Source of the DNA: Candidatus Azobacteroides sp.
GTDB taxonomy: Bacteria > Bacteroidota > Bacteroidia > Bacteroidales > WRGA01
Assembly (NCBI GenBank): GCA_021201815.1
Contig: JAJQEC010000068.1
Coordinates: forward strand, 1-49,293
Reading direction: 5' to 3'
Length of the DNA: 49,293 nucleotides
Under the pieces are notes generated by a model that did not search any database, was not told where the DNA came from, and worked only from the letters and a program-made list of their open reading frames with translations. The translations under genes and the position numbers were made by a program. The stretch's first letter is position 1; every line of letters begins with the position of its first letter. This document shows positions 16,419 through 25,682 of this stretch, piece after piece.

Positions 16419-17213
16419 TTATACGGCAACAATGCCTTTTATATGGGGATGAGGATCGTAATTTATTAATTCGAAGTCCTCATACTTGAAATCAAAGATA
16501 TTTTTTACTTCCGGATTTAATTTCATTTCCGGCAGTGGTCGAAAGTCCCGTTTCAATTGTAATTCGATTTGTTCTATATGGTTGAGATAAATATGAGCAT
16601 CCCCGAATGTATGGACAAAATCTCCGGCTTTCAGTCCGGTTACCTGTGCCATCATTTTTAATAATAAAGCATAAGAAGCGATATTAAAAGGAACACCGAG
16701 AAAAATGTCCGCACTCCGTTGATAAAGCTGCAAACTTAATTTGCCATCCGCCACATAGAATTGAAAAAAAGCATGACAGGGAGGAAGATTCATATTTCTT
16801 AAGTCACCTACATTCCAGGCACTCACAATAATTCTTCTGGAATCAGGATTAGTTTTGATTGTTTCTACGACTTCGCTGATCTGATCGATAAACCCACCTT
16901 CATAATCAGGCCATGAACGCCACTGATATCCATAGATATGTCCTAAGTCTCCATTTTCATCGGCCCATTCATTCCATATTCTTACTCCATGTTCCTGTAA
17001 ATAACGCACATTCGTGTCCCCTTTAAGAAACCAGAGCAATTCATAAATAATGGATTTCAGATGTAATTTTTTGGTAGTTAAAAGAGGAAAACCGTCTTCC
17101 AGGTTAAAACGCATTTGATGACCGAAAACACTTCTCGTACCGGTTCCCGTACGATCTTCTTTTTTTACGCCCTGGTCCATCACACGGCGAAGCAGTTCAA
17201 AATATTGTTTCAT
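16419..17213 (-). CDS. thyA: Thymidylate synthase
   Basis: A 264-residue enzyme, the normal length for ThyA, making dTMP from dUMP with methylene-tetrahydrofolate. Motifs: [13 protein letters not shown] near the N-terminus, [18 protein letters not shown], the catalytic cysteine in [12 protein letters not shown], and [20 protein letters not shown] for dUMP binding. It is the first gene of a two-gene operon with folA. A full Bacteroidota promoter lies just upstream. Confidence 0.97.
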   Translation of the reverse strand: MKQYFELLRRVMDQGVKKEDRTGTGTRSVFGHQMRFNLEDGFPLLTTKKLHLKSIIYELLWFLKGDTNVRYLQEHGVRIWNEWADENGDLGHIYGYQWRSWPDYEGGFIDQISEVVETIKTNPDSRRIIVSAWNVGDLRNMNLPPCHAFFQFYVADGKLSLQLYQRSADIFLGVPFNIASYALLLKMMAQVTGLKAGDFVHTFGDAHIYLNHIEQIELQLKRDFRPLPEMKLNPEVKNIFDFKYEDFELINYDPHPHIKGIVAV

Positions 17214-17251
17214 ATCTATACTTTCCAGTTAAAAACAAAAGCTGCTTTTTA

Positions 17252-17280
17252 CAAAAATATAACTTTACATACCCTGCAAA
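17252..17280 (-). promoter_or_regulatory. thyA-folA promoter
   Basis: The minus strand reads TTTG (17277-17280), 17 bp, then TATTTTTG (17252-17259). Both elements fit the Bacteroidota consensus, 39 bases before the thyA ATG. Confidence 0.65.
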
Positions 17281-17341
17281 CTTGTTCAAAATGAGACAAG
17301 GCTACAAAACTACACATTATTCTTGAAAATGTGCAATTTTT

Positions 17342-19348
17342 CTAGAATAATTTATAGGTTACCTTAAGTACCTGAAATTCTGTCCGGCGGTTTATCTGGT
17401 GAGCAATTTCCTGTTGTTCGGGTGTAAGTGCCAATATAAACTCTTCTGTTAATACATCTCCTTCATTTAAAAAATCATGTTCGGAAGCCATCTTTTTATT
17501 TATGGTTTTCGGAACCGATTCTCCGTATCCGACCGGAGTAAGCCGTTCCGGATCAATTCCTCCGTTTATCAGATAATCTACGACCGATTTAGCACGACGC
17601 TGGGATAAATTCATATTATATTCATCGCTACCCCTCATATCCGTATGAGCAGCCAGTTCAATAGTCACATGCGGATTATCATTCAGAAGCGCAATCAATT
17701 CATCCAATGCCTCTTTAGATTCGGGTCGTAAGGTAGCTTTATCAAAATCATAGAATATATTTTCAATAAGCACAGGCTTGGTAATTGATGCCAGAATAAA
17801 ATCAACCGGATAAGTTTGATTTTTTTCTTCAAGGGTAGTAGAGAAACGTCGGTTGCCATTCATATACCCAGGAGCTGATGCCATCATCACATATTCTGTT
17901 CCTCGTTCCAGTTGTAGACTATAATGTCCGTCTTTTCTGGATGTAGTGCGGTAAATATTACCATCGTCACCAACAACCCTGATGATCGCATCCGGAATAA
18001 TTTCATCATCCTTATCCACAACCCACCCTTCCACTTCTACAAAAAGCGAAGGTAAAGCAAAACTATAAATCTTATCATATCCGCGAGCATCATTTCTATT
18101 CGAACTGAAATACCCTCTTTCTTCCAACCCCTCAAAAGTAATCCCGAAATCATCAGCATTAGAATTTATAGGAGCTCCCATGTTCTGCACTTCCCAGGAA
18201 CCATCTTCCTTTTCTATTGCCCTGTAAATATCTAAGCCTCCCATACCCGTGTGGCCATTGGAAGCAAAATAAAGTTCCCCATTTTCCCGGATATAAGGAA
18301 ACATTTCATCTCCTTCCGTATTGATTTCTTCTCCCAGATTTTCCACAGCAGCAACTATTCCGTCATTTAAAATAGCACGCCAGATATCTTTTCCACCATA
18401 TCCATTGGCAATATCGGAACAAAAATAAAGGTACTCTCCATTGGCCGATACAGAAGGATGGGCTACGGACCAGGTGGTATCTCTGAATATTCTCAGTTCG
18501 GTAGGTTCACTCCATTGAGCTCCGGAACGCATGGAGTAAAAGATTTTCGCAGACTGAGGTCCTTCATCACTGACACTGCAACGGGTAAAATACATGGTAT
18601 TTCCGTCGGAAGTAAACGAGCACACCCCATCGTCATAATCGGAATTAATAGGATCTGAAATTGTCTCCGGCGCCTGCCATACCCCCTTTTCATCTTTTTT
18701 AATCAGAAAAAAGTCATTGTATTTAAGACCGGTAACACCACTTTTTGTTTCTCCTTTTGCATCTTCCCGCGAGGAAGTAATATAAAGCTGGTCATAATCT
18801 TTTCCCACAAACATAGGAGAAAAATCACTCCTGCGGGAATTAAATTTATCCATCTTTTTAACTTCATATCGGGTGGGACTCTTTTTCCATAAAGGAGCAA
18901 GTTCCGTAGATAACTTTCCCTCTTGTGCCAAACGATTTGCCGGTTCCGATGATAAATAAATATCAAAATACTTGGCCGCATCTCCGTACTTTCCGTTTTT
19001 CAGCAGCATCATACCGGTATACAGGTACACAATACTATCCGGATAATCATACCGGATTGCGTTCTGATACCCTCCGAGAGATTTTGCCGTACTATTTATC
19101 ATCCGGTTACTTTCGCCTACCATAAAAGCAAGTTCTGCCCTCAAATCCCGCTTTTTAGGAGAAGTCTTGTTATAGATCCTACGGTACATTTGAGAGGCTT
19201 CATAATATTCTCCGATATCAAAACGCCGGTTTGCTTCCTCCAGCTTCGGTGTTTTACAGGAATAAGACATCCCTATCAGGAAAATCCCGGCAAGGAAAAT
19301 AAAAAGTTTACTGGAAAATATAATATATAAATGAAAATTTTTCTTCAT
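17342..19348 (-). CDS. porE: PorE-like type IX secretion protein (TPR, PD40 propeller, CRD, OmpA)
   Basis: A 668-residue lipoprotein (lipobox near MSYSC, Cys 31). Domains in order: TPR-like helices (about 35-150; EANRRFDIGEYYEASQMYRR), PD40/WD40-like propeller (about 190-430; YDDGVCSFTSDGNTMYFTR, GYFSSNRNDARGYDKIY), a carboxypeptidase regulatory-like domain (about 433-510; VEVEGWVVDKDDEIIPDA), and a C-terminal OmpA domain (about 540-640; YDFDKATLRPES, HTDMRGSDEYNMNLSQRRA). This exact order is that of PorE, which connects the T9SS to peptidoglycan. Similar proteins outside T9SS exist, so the call rests on architecture. The T9SS cargo at 46362-48179 supports it. The stop is TAG. A -7 box lies at 19429-19436. 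Confidence 0.75.
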   Translation of the reverse strand: MKKNFHLYIIFSSKLFIFLAGIFLIGMSYSCKTPKLEEANRRFDIGEYYEASQMYRRIYNKTSPKKRDLRAELAFMVGESNRMINSTAKSLGGYQNAIRYDYPDSIVYLYTGMMLLKNGKYGDAAKYFDIYLSSEPANRLAQEGKLSTELAPLWKKSPTRYEVKKMDKFNSRRSDFSPMFVGKDYDQLYITSSREDAKGETKSGVTGLKYNDFFLIKKDEKGVWQAPETISDPINSDYDDGVCSFTSDGNTMYFTRCSVSDEGPQSAKIFYSMRSGAQWSEPTELRIFRDTTWSVAHPSVSANGEYLYFCSDIANGYGGKDIWRAILNDGIVAAVENLGEEINTEGDEMFPYIRENGELYFASNGHTGMGGLDIYRAIEKEDGSWEVQNMGAPINSNADDFGITFEGLEERGYFSSNRNDARGYDKIYSFALPSLFVEVEGWVVDKDDEIIPDAIIRVVGDDGNIYRTTSRKDGHYSLQLERGTEYVMMASAPGYMNGNRRFSTTLEEKNQTYPVDFILASITKPVLIENIFYDFDKATLRPESKEALDELIALLNDNPHVTIELAAHTDMRGSDEYNMNLSQRRAKSVVDYLINGGIDPERLTPVGYGESVPKTINKKMASEHDFLNEGDVLTEEFILALTPEQQEIAHQINRRTEFQVLKVTYKLF

Positions 19349-19650
19349 TACGCGTTAAAGGTACATCTTTAAAACTTGATTTGTGCCTGTTTATTGTGAT
19401 AAAAAACAAAAAATCAGTTTTTCTGCTGCAAAGATATAAAATATCACCTGTTTGTCTGTTTTAACAAAAAATTAATTATCTCCCGGTTCTTAAAAAGAGT
19501 TTTCTGTCACTAAAAATAACAAACGAATAGGGACTTTGTTAAAAAAATTTTAATTTTGCAGAAGCATCCGAATAAATAAGGTTGGCATAGAACCGTCTTT
19601 TTACCTGAAAAAGACTTCTTTTTTCCGTATTGTTTAATAGATAAATAAAA
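19349..19650. other. Divergent intergenic region
   Basis: It carries the minus-strand -7 box at 19429-19436 and a plus-strand -7 box TAATTTTG at 19551-19558 (93 bases before the methylase ATG). No repeats or RNA genes are seen. Confidence 0.45.
19429..19436 (-). promoter_or_regulatory. PorE-like gene -7 box
   Basis: The minus strand reads TATCTTTG, 80 bases before the ATG at 19348. No -33 box is evident. Confidence 0.45.
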
Positions 19651-20355
19651 ATGCCTGCAGCCCTTTACTTAATCCCCGTAACACTGGGAGAAATTTTACC
19701 TTCCCGGGTATTACCTGCATACAACACGCAGGTAATAGAAGGAATATCATACTTTATTGTGGAAAATGTAAGGACGGCCCGCCGTTTTTTAAAAAGTGTC
19801 CTGCCTGAAATAAATATTGATTCACTCACATTTTTCACACTAAATAAACATACAAATCCGGCAGATATTGAAACTTTCCTTCGTCCTATTAGGGAAGGTC
19901 ATTCCATAGGTATAATTTCCGAAGCCGGATGTCCTGCCATTGCAGATCCGGGAGCGGATGTAGTGGCTATAGCCCAACAAAAGAATTACCGGGTAATCCC
20001 TCTTACCGGCCCGTCCTCTATCCTGTTGGCTCTTATGGCATCAGGCTTCAATGGACAAAGTTTTGCCTTTAACGGATATCTTCCGATTGACAATTCGGAC
20101 AGAGCAAAAACATTAAAAAGCCTCGAGCAGAAAGTTTATACTAATGATCAGTCCCAAATCTTTATAGAAACTCCCTTTCGTAATGACAAAATGCTAAAAG
20201 ATATTCTTGCTTTCTGCCGTCCCAATACCAAACTCTGTATTGCCGCAGATATTACATGTGATACGGAGTTTATAAAAACAAAAAGTCTTCAGGATTGGAA
20301 AAAAGATTTACCTGACCTGAATAAAAGACCCTGTATTTTCATTTTATATAAATAA
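19651..20355 (+). CDS. RsmI-like SAM-dependent methyltransferase (tetrapyrrole methylase fold)
   Basis: A 234-residue protein of the RsmI/tetrapyrrole methylase superfamily. LYLIPVTLGE opens the first domain, GIISEAGCPAIADPGADVV is the SAM-binding region (RsmI: SDAGTPGISDPG), and IPLTGPSSILLALMASGF follows. It differs from true RsmI (16S rRNA C1402 2'-O-methylase) in having no long C-terminal domain and a diverged N-terminus. Bacteroidales commonly carry this as a second paralogue beside RsmI; its substrate is unknown. It is followed after 8 bases by the ZnuA-like gene, probably in the same transcript. Confidence 0.85.
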   Translation: MPAALYLIPVTLGEILPSRVLPAYNTQVIEGISYFIVENVRTARRFLKSVLPEINIDSLTFFTLNKHTNPADIETFLRPIREGHSIGIISEAGCPAIADPGADVVAIAQQKNYRVIPLTGPSSILLALMASGFNGQSFAFNGYLPIDNSDRAKTLKSLEQKVYTNDQSQIFIETPFRNDKMLKDILAFCRPNTKLCIAADITCDTEFIKTKSLQDWKKDLPDLNKRPCIFILYK

Positions 20356-20363
20356 TTAGTACA

Positions 20364-21290
20364 ATGAATATTTTTTCAGATTACATAACCAGACATATTC
20401 GGTTTTATTTTACTATACTGATTTTATTTTTACTTCTGTGTATTTCCTGTCAGTCCGGGAAGAATCAGGAAGAAAAGCAGATAGCTGTCACAATCCTTCC
20501 TCAACAGTTCTTTGCAGAGCGGATAGCCGGAGATAAATATAAAGTAATTTGCATGGTTCCTTCCGGCAGCAGTCCGGAAAGCTATGAACCGGCTCCTTCA
20601 CAATTAATGGCGTTAAGCCGATGCAATGCTTATTTTAAAATCGGATACATCGGATTTGAAATGACATGGATGGATAAACTGAAAAAAACAAATCCACAGA
20701 TGGAAATTTTCAATACTGCCGATAGAATTAATCTGATCCACGGACACGCCTGTAACCATGATCATCATGGTCATGATCATGGTCATTCCCACCCTCACAA
20801 GCATGATACCGGAATTGATCCGCATACATGGAGTTCTCCGAAGGCTGCAGCAATCATAGTAAAGAACATGCAACAAGCTTTTATCAAGCTGGACCCGGAA
20901 AATGAACTTTTTTATACTGCTAATACGAATATTCTACTGGAGGAAATCCATCAGGCAGACAGTTTATTGGAAAATATTTTACAAACAACCAGGCACAAAA
21001 CCTTTCTCATTTACCATCCGACTCTTACTTATTTTGCGAGGGATTACGGATTAAATCAGATTGCAATCGAACAGGAAGGCAAAGAGCCCTCTCCGACCCA
21101 ACTGAAAGAACTTATCCGACAGGTAAAAGAACAGGATATAAAATTAATTTTTGTGCAGAAAGAATTCGATGAGCGCAACGCACAGGCAATTGCCCGGGAA
21201 ACCGATTGTAAACTGGTAACCATCAATCCTCTGGATTATGACTGGATAACTGAAACAAAGAATATATCACAAGCATTCAAAGATGAATAA
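20364..21290 (+). CDS. znuA: Zinc ABC transporter substrate-binding lipoprotein (ZnuA-like)
   Basis: A 308-residue periplasmic metal-binding protein of the cluster 9 family, with lipoprotein signal (hydrophobic run ending CISC). The zinc-type histidine-rich loop (HDHHGHDHGHSHPHKHD) is at about residues 132-148. Expected ligand positions are seen: DPHTWSSPKAA and YHPTLTYFARDYGL histidines, and the late aspartate. The first ligand position has glutamate (SSPESYEPAPSQL) where E. coli ZnuA has histidine; I recall this as usual in Bacteroidota. It overlaps the ATPase gene by 8 bases (ATGAATAA). No permease gene follows. Confidence 0.88.
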   Translation: MNIFSDYITRHIRFYFTILILFLLLCISCQSGKNQEEKQIAVTILPQQFFAERIAGDKYKVICMVPSGSSPESYEPAPSQLMALSRCNAYFKIGYIGFEMTWMDKLKKTNPQMEIFNTADRINLIHGHACNHDHHGHDHGHSHPHKHDTGIDPHTWSSPKAAAIIVKNMQQAFIKLDPENELFYTANTNILLEEIHQADSLLENILQTTRHKTFLIYHPTLTYFARDYGLNQIAIEQEGKEPSPTQLKELIRQVKEQDIKLIFVQKEFDERNAQAIARETDCKLVTINPLDYDWITETKNISQAFKDE

Positions 21291-21921
21291 ACTTATAGAT
21301 ATAAAAAATTTATATGCAGGTTATGAAAATAAGGTCGTTATCCATAATCTATCGTTTAGTGTAGAGGAAAAAGATTTTCTTTGTATAAGCGGGCCGAACG
21401 GGAGTGGAAAAACCACTCTTATAAAAGCCCTCCTGGGATTATTGCCTATCACAAAAGGAAACATTTACTTCTATCGGAATGGAGTAAATGTTCCGAAAAT
21501 CAATATCGGCTATCTTCCGCAATTAAATGTAATTGACAGGAACTTCCCAATTTCTGTAAAAGAAACGGTTCTTTCCGGATTGGCAGGAAAAGAAAAATGG
21601 AAAAGGAGATTTTCTCCTGAAGAAAAAGAACAAGTTACTCATACGCTGCATCAGGTAGGAATGTTTCATATGAAGAAATATCCGATCGGGCAACTTTCCG
21701 GAGGACAATTACAACGTGTTTTACTGGCCCGGGCAATAGTATCCGCACCTGAAGTAATTATCCTGGACGAACCGGATACCTATATGGACAAAGAATTCAA
21801 AATGCAATTGGTTGATATTTTAAGAAAAATTAATCAACAAACAGCTATCATCCTCATTTCACATGAAGAAAATGCCTTTTCTACGCTTATAAAGCATTCC
21901 CTGTATATTGGCAACAGATGA
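21283..21921 (+). CDS. znuC: Metal ABC transporter ATP-binding protein (ZnuC-like)
   Basis: A 212-residue ATPase with Walker A GPNGSGKTTL, Q-loop in GYLPQL, signature LSGGQLQR, Walker B VIILDEPDT and switch histidine in LISHEE. The family match is with zinc/manganese importers. Its start overlaps the end of the ZnuA-like gene, so the two are translationally coupled. The usual third gene, the ZnuB permease, is absent: after the stop come about 120 non-coding bases and then PBP1A. It is somewhat shorter than typical ZnuC. Confidence 0.88.
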   Translation: MNKLIDIKNLYAGYENKVVIHNLSFSVEEKDFLCISGPNGSGKTTLIKALLGLLPITKGNIYFYRNGVNVPKINIGYLPQLNVIDRNFPISVKETVLSGLAGKEKWKRRFSPEEKEQVTHTLHQVGMFHMKKYPIGQLSGGQLQRVLLARAIVSAPEVIILDEPDTYMDKEFKMQLVDILRKINQQTAIILISHEENAFSTLIKHSLYIGNR

Positions 21922-22001
21922 GAAGATATGAAAAATAAATAAAAATATTTGAAAGGCATTAATTTTTTGATAGGCAACATCGCTAAAAAAGGTATTTTAT
22001 G

Positions 22002-22009
22002 TACTTTTG
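22002..22009 (+). promoter_or_regulatory. Promoter -7 box of the PBP1A gene
   Basis: TACTTTTG matches TAnnTTTG, 36 bases before the ATG at 22045. Confidence 0.5.
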
Positions 22010-22044
22010 TCCACATTTACATTATAAAATAATGTTTTATATAC

Positions 22045-24492
22045 ATGGCTAAGAAAAAAACGAGGAAAGCAAAAAGTAAAAGTAAAGTTGCTAAGATCAT
22101 TATAGGAACCTTCTGGGCGATTTTTGCTCTGGGTATTTTCTCTCTGTTTTTTGTATTTTCATTAATCAGCGAAGGAGCAATCGGTTATATGCCTCCTGTA
22201 GAGGAACTGGAAAATCCGAAGAGTAAATTTGCTTCGGAAATTTATACGGATGACGGGCTTGTAATGGGGCGTTATTATCAAAGTAAAGCAAACAGAATTT
22301 ATGTTTCTTATGAAGAAATGTCTCCCTATCTGGTAAATGCTTTGATCGCAACAGAAGATGTCCGTTATAACAGACATTCGGGCATCGACCCGATAGCACT
22401 AGCAAGGAGCGGTGTAAAAACAGTCCTTCTCAGACAAAAAAGTGCAGGAGGAGGCAGTACTATTACCCAACAACTTGCAAAACAATTATACTCACCAAGC
22501 GCAGGAAACCTGACAGAACGAGTGTTACAAAAACCGATCGAATGGGTGATTGCCGTAAACCTGGAAAAGAATTACACCAAAGAAGAAATTATTAATATGT
22601 ACCTGAATCAGTTCGACTTCCTGTACAATGCAGTAGGAATACAGTCTGCAGCATATGTATATTTCGGAATCAAACCGCATGAACTGAAAATAGAACAGGC
22701 AGCCATGTTGATCGGAATGTGTAAAAATCCTTCTTATTATAATCCGGTAAGACGCGAAGAAATCACTAAAACCCGTCGGAATGTAGTACTGGAACAAATG
22801 TACAAATACCGGGATGAATTGAAAAAATACAATCCCGATGCCAGATATTTGATTAATAGTCAGGCAGAATTGGATTCATTGAAAAAACTTCCTCTGGAAA
22901 TTAACTTCCACAAGGTAGACCATAAAGACGGTATTGCAGCTTATTTTCGCGAATATCTCCGTATGATGATGACTGCTCCGGAGCCCAGAAAAAGTAACTA
23001 TTTGGACTGGCAACAACAAAAATATTATGAAGACTCTCTCGCATGGGCTACCAATGATTTATACGGTTGGTGCGCGAAAAATCGCCGGAATATCTACACA
23101 GATGGTTTGAAAATATATACAACGATTGACTCCCGGATGCAACAATATGCGGAAGAAGCTGTAAAAGAACATTTGGGAAACACTTTGCAACCAGCTTTTT
23201 TTAAAGAAAAAAAGGGACGTAGTTATGCACCGTTTGCCCGAAACATTCCTCAGGCCCAGATCGACAGTATCATGGTACGCTCCATGAGATTATCCGACCG
23301 GTATAGAAGCATGAAGAATGCAGGAAAATCGGAAGATGAAATTATTAAAGTATTTAATACCCCTATGGAAATGCAGGTATTTTCCTGGGATGGAATACGG
23401 GATACGGTCTTCTCTCCGATGGACTCAATACGGTATTATAAATATTTCATCCGTTCAGGCTTTATGTCCATGGACCCGGAAAACGGATATGTAAAAGCAT
23501 ATGTCGGAGGACCGGATCTCAAGTACTTCCAGTATGATATGGCAAGTGTAGGAAGGCGGCAGGTAGGATCGACGATCAAACCATATTTATATGCCCTTGC
23601 AATGATTGAAGGATATACACCCTGTGACCAGGTCCTAAATATTGCATACAAAATACCATTACCTAATGGAAAAGTATGGGAGCCTAAAAACGGTTCGAAA
23701 AGCCGGTATGGAGAAATGGTCACACTAAAATGGGCGTTGGCAGCATCTAACAACTGGATATCTGCTTTCCTGATTAAAAATCTTTCGCCACATCAGTTTG
23801 TGGAAATGTTGTATGCATTCGGTGTAAAAAATAAACAAATCATTCCAACGTATGCCACCGCACTTGGGTCGTGTGAAATATCAGTGTCAGAAATGGTATC
23901 CGCATACACAGCTTTTCCATCGAATGGAATCCGCGTAGAACCTTTTCTGGTAACCCGGATTGAAGATAACAATGGAAATATTATTGCAGAATTTAAGCCT
24001 TATAAACAGGAAGTATTCAGTCCGGAAGTATCTTATAAAATGATCGATCTTATGCAGGCCGTTGTAGACGGTGGAACAGGAAGCAGAGTACGATTCCGGT
24101 ATAATATAAAAGCACCAATGGGAGGAAAAACAGGAACAACCCAGAACCACTCGGATGGTTGGTTCATGGGATACACCCCCAAACTCGTTTCAGGTGTGTG
24201 GGTAGGTGGCGAAGACCGTTCTATCCATTTCGACACCATGCTTCACGGACAGGGAGCAAGTATGGCATTACCTATCTTCGGATTATTTATGCAAAAAGTA
24301 TATGCCGATACTACCCTTGGATACTCTCAACAGACAAAGTTCAATATTCCTGCAGGATTTAACCCATGTCAGGGAGGAGGCAGAGTACACTATGATTCTT
24401 CCTATGGCAGAGGTGGTGGCGAAGGTGATTACTATCCTGAGGATTCCGGTAGTGAATTTACCGGAGAAGGGATCGATTCATTTTTTGATTAA
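22045..24492 (+). CDS. mrcA: Penicillin-binding protein 1A (bifunctional transglycosylase/transpeptidase)
   Basis: An 815-residue class A PBP that polymerises and cross-links peptidoglycan. A basic N-terminus precedes one membrane anchor (about residues 12-38). The GT51 domain has catalytic E104 in ATEDVRYNRHSG and GGGSTITQQLAKQLYS. The transpeptidase domain has S509-T-I-K (VGSTIKPYLYA), the SNN motif (AASNNW) and K695-T-G (GGKTGTTQNHSDGWFMGYTP). The C-terminal tail is Gly/Tyr-rich and acidic, probably disordered. It has its own promoter. Confidence 0.95.
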   Translation: MAKKKTRKAKSKSKVAKIIIGTFWAIFALGIFSLFFVFSLISEGAIGYMPPVEELENPKSKFASEIYTDDGLVMGRYYQSKANRIYVSYEEMSPYLVNALIATEDVRYNRHSGIDPIALARSGVKTVLLRQKSAGGGSTITQQLAKQLYSPSAGNLTERVLQKPIEWVIAVNLEKNYTKEEIINMYLNQFDFLYNAVGIQSAAYVYFGIKPHELKIEQAAMLIGMCKNPSYYNPVRREEITKTRRNVVLEQMYKYRDELKKYNPDARYLINSQAELDSLKKLPLEINFHKVDHKDGIAAYFREYLRMMMTAPEPRKSNYLDWQQQKYYEDSLAWATNDLYGWCAKNRRNIYTDGLKIYTTIDSRMQQYAEEAVKEHLGNTLQPAFFKEKKGRSYAPFARNIPQAQIDSIMVRSMRLSDRYRSMKNAGKSEDEIIKVFNTPMEMQVFSWDGIRDTVFSPMDSIRYYKYFIRSGFMSMDPENGYVKAYVGGPDLKYFQYDMASVGRRQVGSTIKPYLYALAMIEGYTPCDQVLNIAYKIPLPNGKVWEPKNGSKSRYGEMVTLKWALAASNNWISAFLIKNLSPHQFVEMLYAFGVKNKQIIPTYATALGSCEISVSEMVSAYTAFPSNGIRVEPFLVTRIEDNNGNIIAEFKPYKQEVFSPEVSYKMIDLMQAVVDGGTGSRVRFRYNIKAPMGGKTGTTQNHSDGWFMGYTPKLVSGVWVGGEDRSIHFDTMLHGQGASMALPIFGLFMQKVYADTTLGYSQQTKFNIPAGFNPCQGGGRVHYDSSYGRGGGEGDYYPEDSGSEFTGEGIDSFFD

Positions 24493-24543
24493 CAAAAAAT
24501 CATCCGTCTTTAAGTAAATAAAAAGAAAATAACCAATCTTTAT

Positions 24544-24587
24544 GCGGTTGAAATTTGTTTTAAAAATAAAGAACAACTTTCAACCGT
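24544..24587 (+). other. Long-stem hairpin upstream of the serine acetyltransferase gene
   Basis: CGGTTGAAA (24545-24553) pairs with TTTCAACCG (24578-24586), with further partial pairing inside (TTTGTT with AACAAC). No T-run follows, so it is not a typical terminator. It sits 20 bases before the ATG at 24607 and might be a leader structure or a weak terminator of the PBP gene. Confidence 0.4.
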
Positions 24588-24606
24588 ATTATTATCTTCT
24601 CATTAT

Positions 24607-25509
24607 ATGGCTATTATAAACGAAAAATACTCTACTATTATTCAGGATACAGTAGAACAACTCTCAGGAGGAGAACATTATCTTTCTCCCTGTTTTTTTA
24701 AACAGAACGGACAACCATTACCTTCAGAAAAAAAATTAAAGGAAATTGTTCAACTGACACGATCCGTTCTTTTTCCCGGGTATTTCGGGAACTCCCGGAT
24801 TAACGCACATACCATTCGATATTCTATCGGTATAAGTACAGAAAGAATTTATGAATTACTTTGCAATCAGATCCATGCAGGGCTATGCTTTGAATGTTGT
24901 TATGACGAGGAACTTTTTTCCGGAAACCGGAAAAAAGCACAGGATCTGGCTGCTTCATTTATTGCAAAGCTTCCGGAACTGCGGCTAAGCCTTGAGACCG
25001 ATGTAGAAGCAACTTATAACGGAGATCCCGCAGCGGAAAGTATGGGTGAGGTGATTTATTGTTATCCGGCTATCCGTGCAATCAGTAATTACCGTATTGC
25101 TTATACTTTACTCAACCTGAATATCCCGATTCTACCCCGCATTATTTCGGAAATGGCACATTCGGAAACCGGAATTGATATACATCCCGGAGCCAAAATA
25201 GGAAAATCTTTTACGATAGATCATGGTACGGGAGTTGTGATCGGAGCCACTGCCATAATAGGAGAACGAGTGAAATTATACCAGGGAGTAACACTGGGAG
25301 CAAAAAGTTTCCCTCTGGATGAAGAAGGAAATCCCATAAAAGGAATTCCCCGCCATCCTATTATTGAAGATGATGTAATTATTTACTCCAATGCTACCAT
25401 ATTGGGAAGAATTACGATTGGGAAAGGTGCGGTAATCGGTGGAAATATCTGGGTTACGGACAATGTCCCTGCCGGAGAAAGAATTGTGCAAATGCCTGTC
25501 AAACCTTAA
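24607..25509 (+). CDS. cysE: Serine O-acetyltransferase (EpsC/CysE type)
   Basis: A 300-residue enzyme acetylating L-serine for cysteine synthesis. The N-terminal half is helical; the C-terminal half is a left-handed beta-helix of hexapeptide repeats from about residue 190 (IDIHPGAKIGKSFTIDHGTG, VVIGATAIIGERVKLYQG). Catalytic histidines lie in DIHPG and DHGTG, and AHSETGIDIHPG is the typical entry motif. It belongs to the long EpsC-like branch. A hairpin lies in its presumed leader. No O-acetylserine sulfhydrylase gene is nearby. Confidence 0.92.
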   Translation: MAIINEKYSTIIQDTVEQLSGGEHYLSPCFFKQNGQPLPSEKKLKEIVQLTRSVLFPGYFGNSRINAHTIRYSIGISTERIYELLCNQIHAGLCFECCYDEELFSGNRKKAQDLAASFIAKLPELRLSLETDVEATYNGDPAAESMGEVIYCYPAIRAISNYRIAYTLLNLNIPILPRIISEMAHSETGIDIHPGAKIGKSFTIDHGTGVVIGATAIIGERVKLYQGVTLGAKSFPLDEEGNPIKGIPRHPIIEDDVIIYSNATILGRITIGKGAVIGGNIWVTDNVPAGERIVQMPVKP

Positions 25510-25682
25510 AAAGGCAGAAACCAGGAATTAAGAGGTTAGAGAAAGGTGCTAAAAGAAAAAAGGAAAAATATTCGGAATATTATTTTTCCATAAAAATGTA
25601 TTTTAGATATTCCCTTCTATTTCATATCCTTTATGCGTTAAACTTTTTACATTTTACTTTATCACCTATATATTTTATTTTA

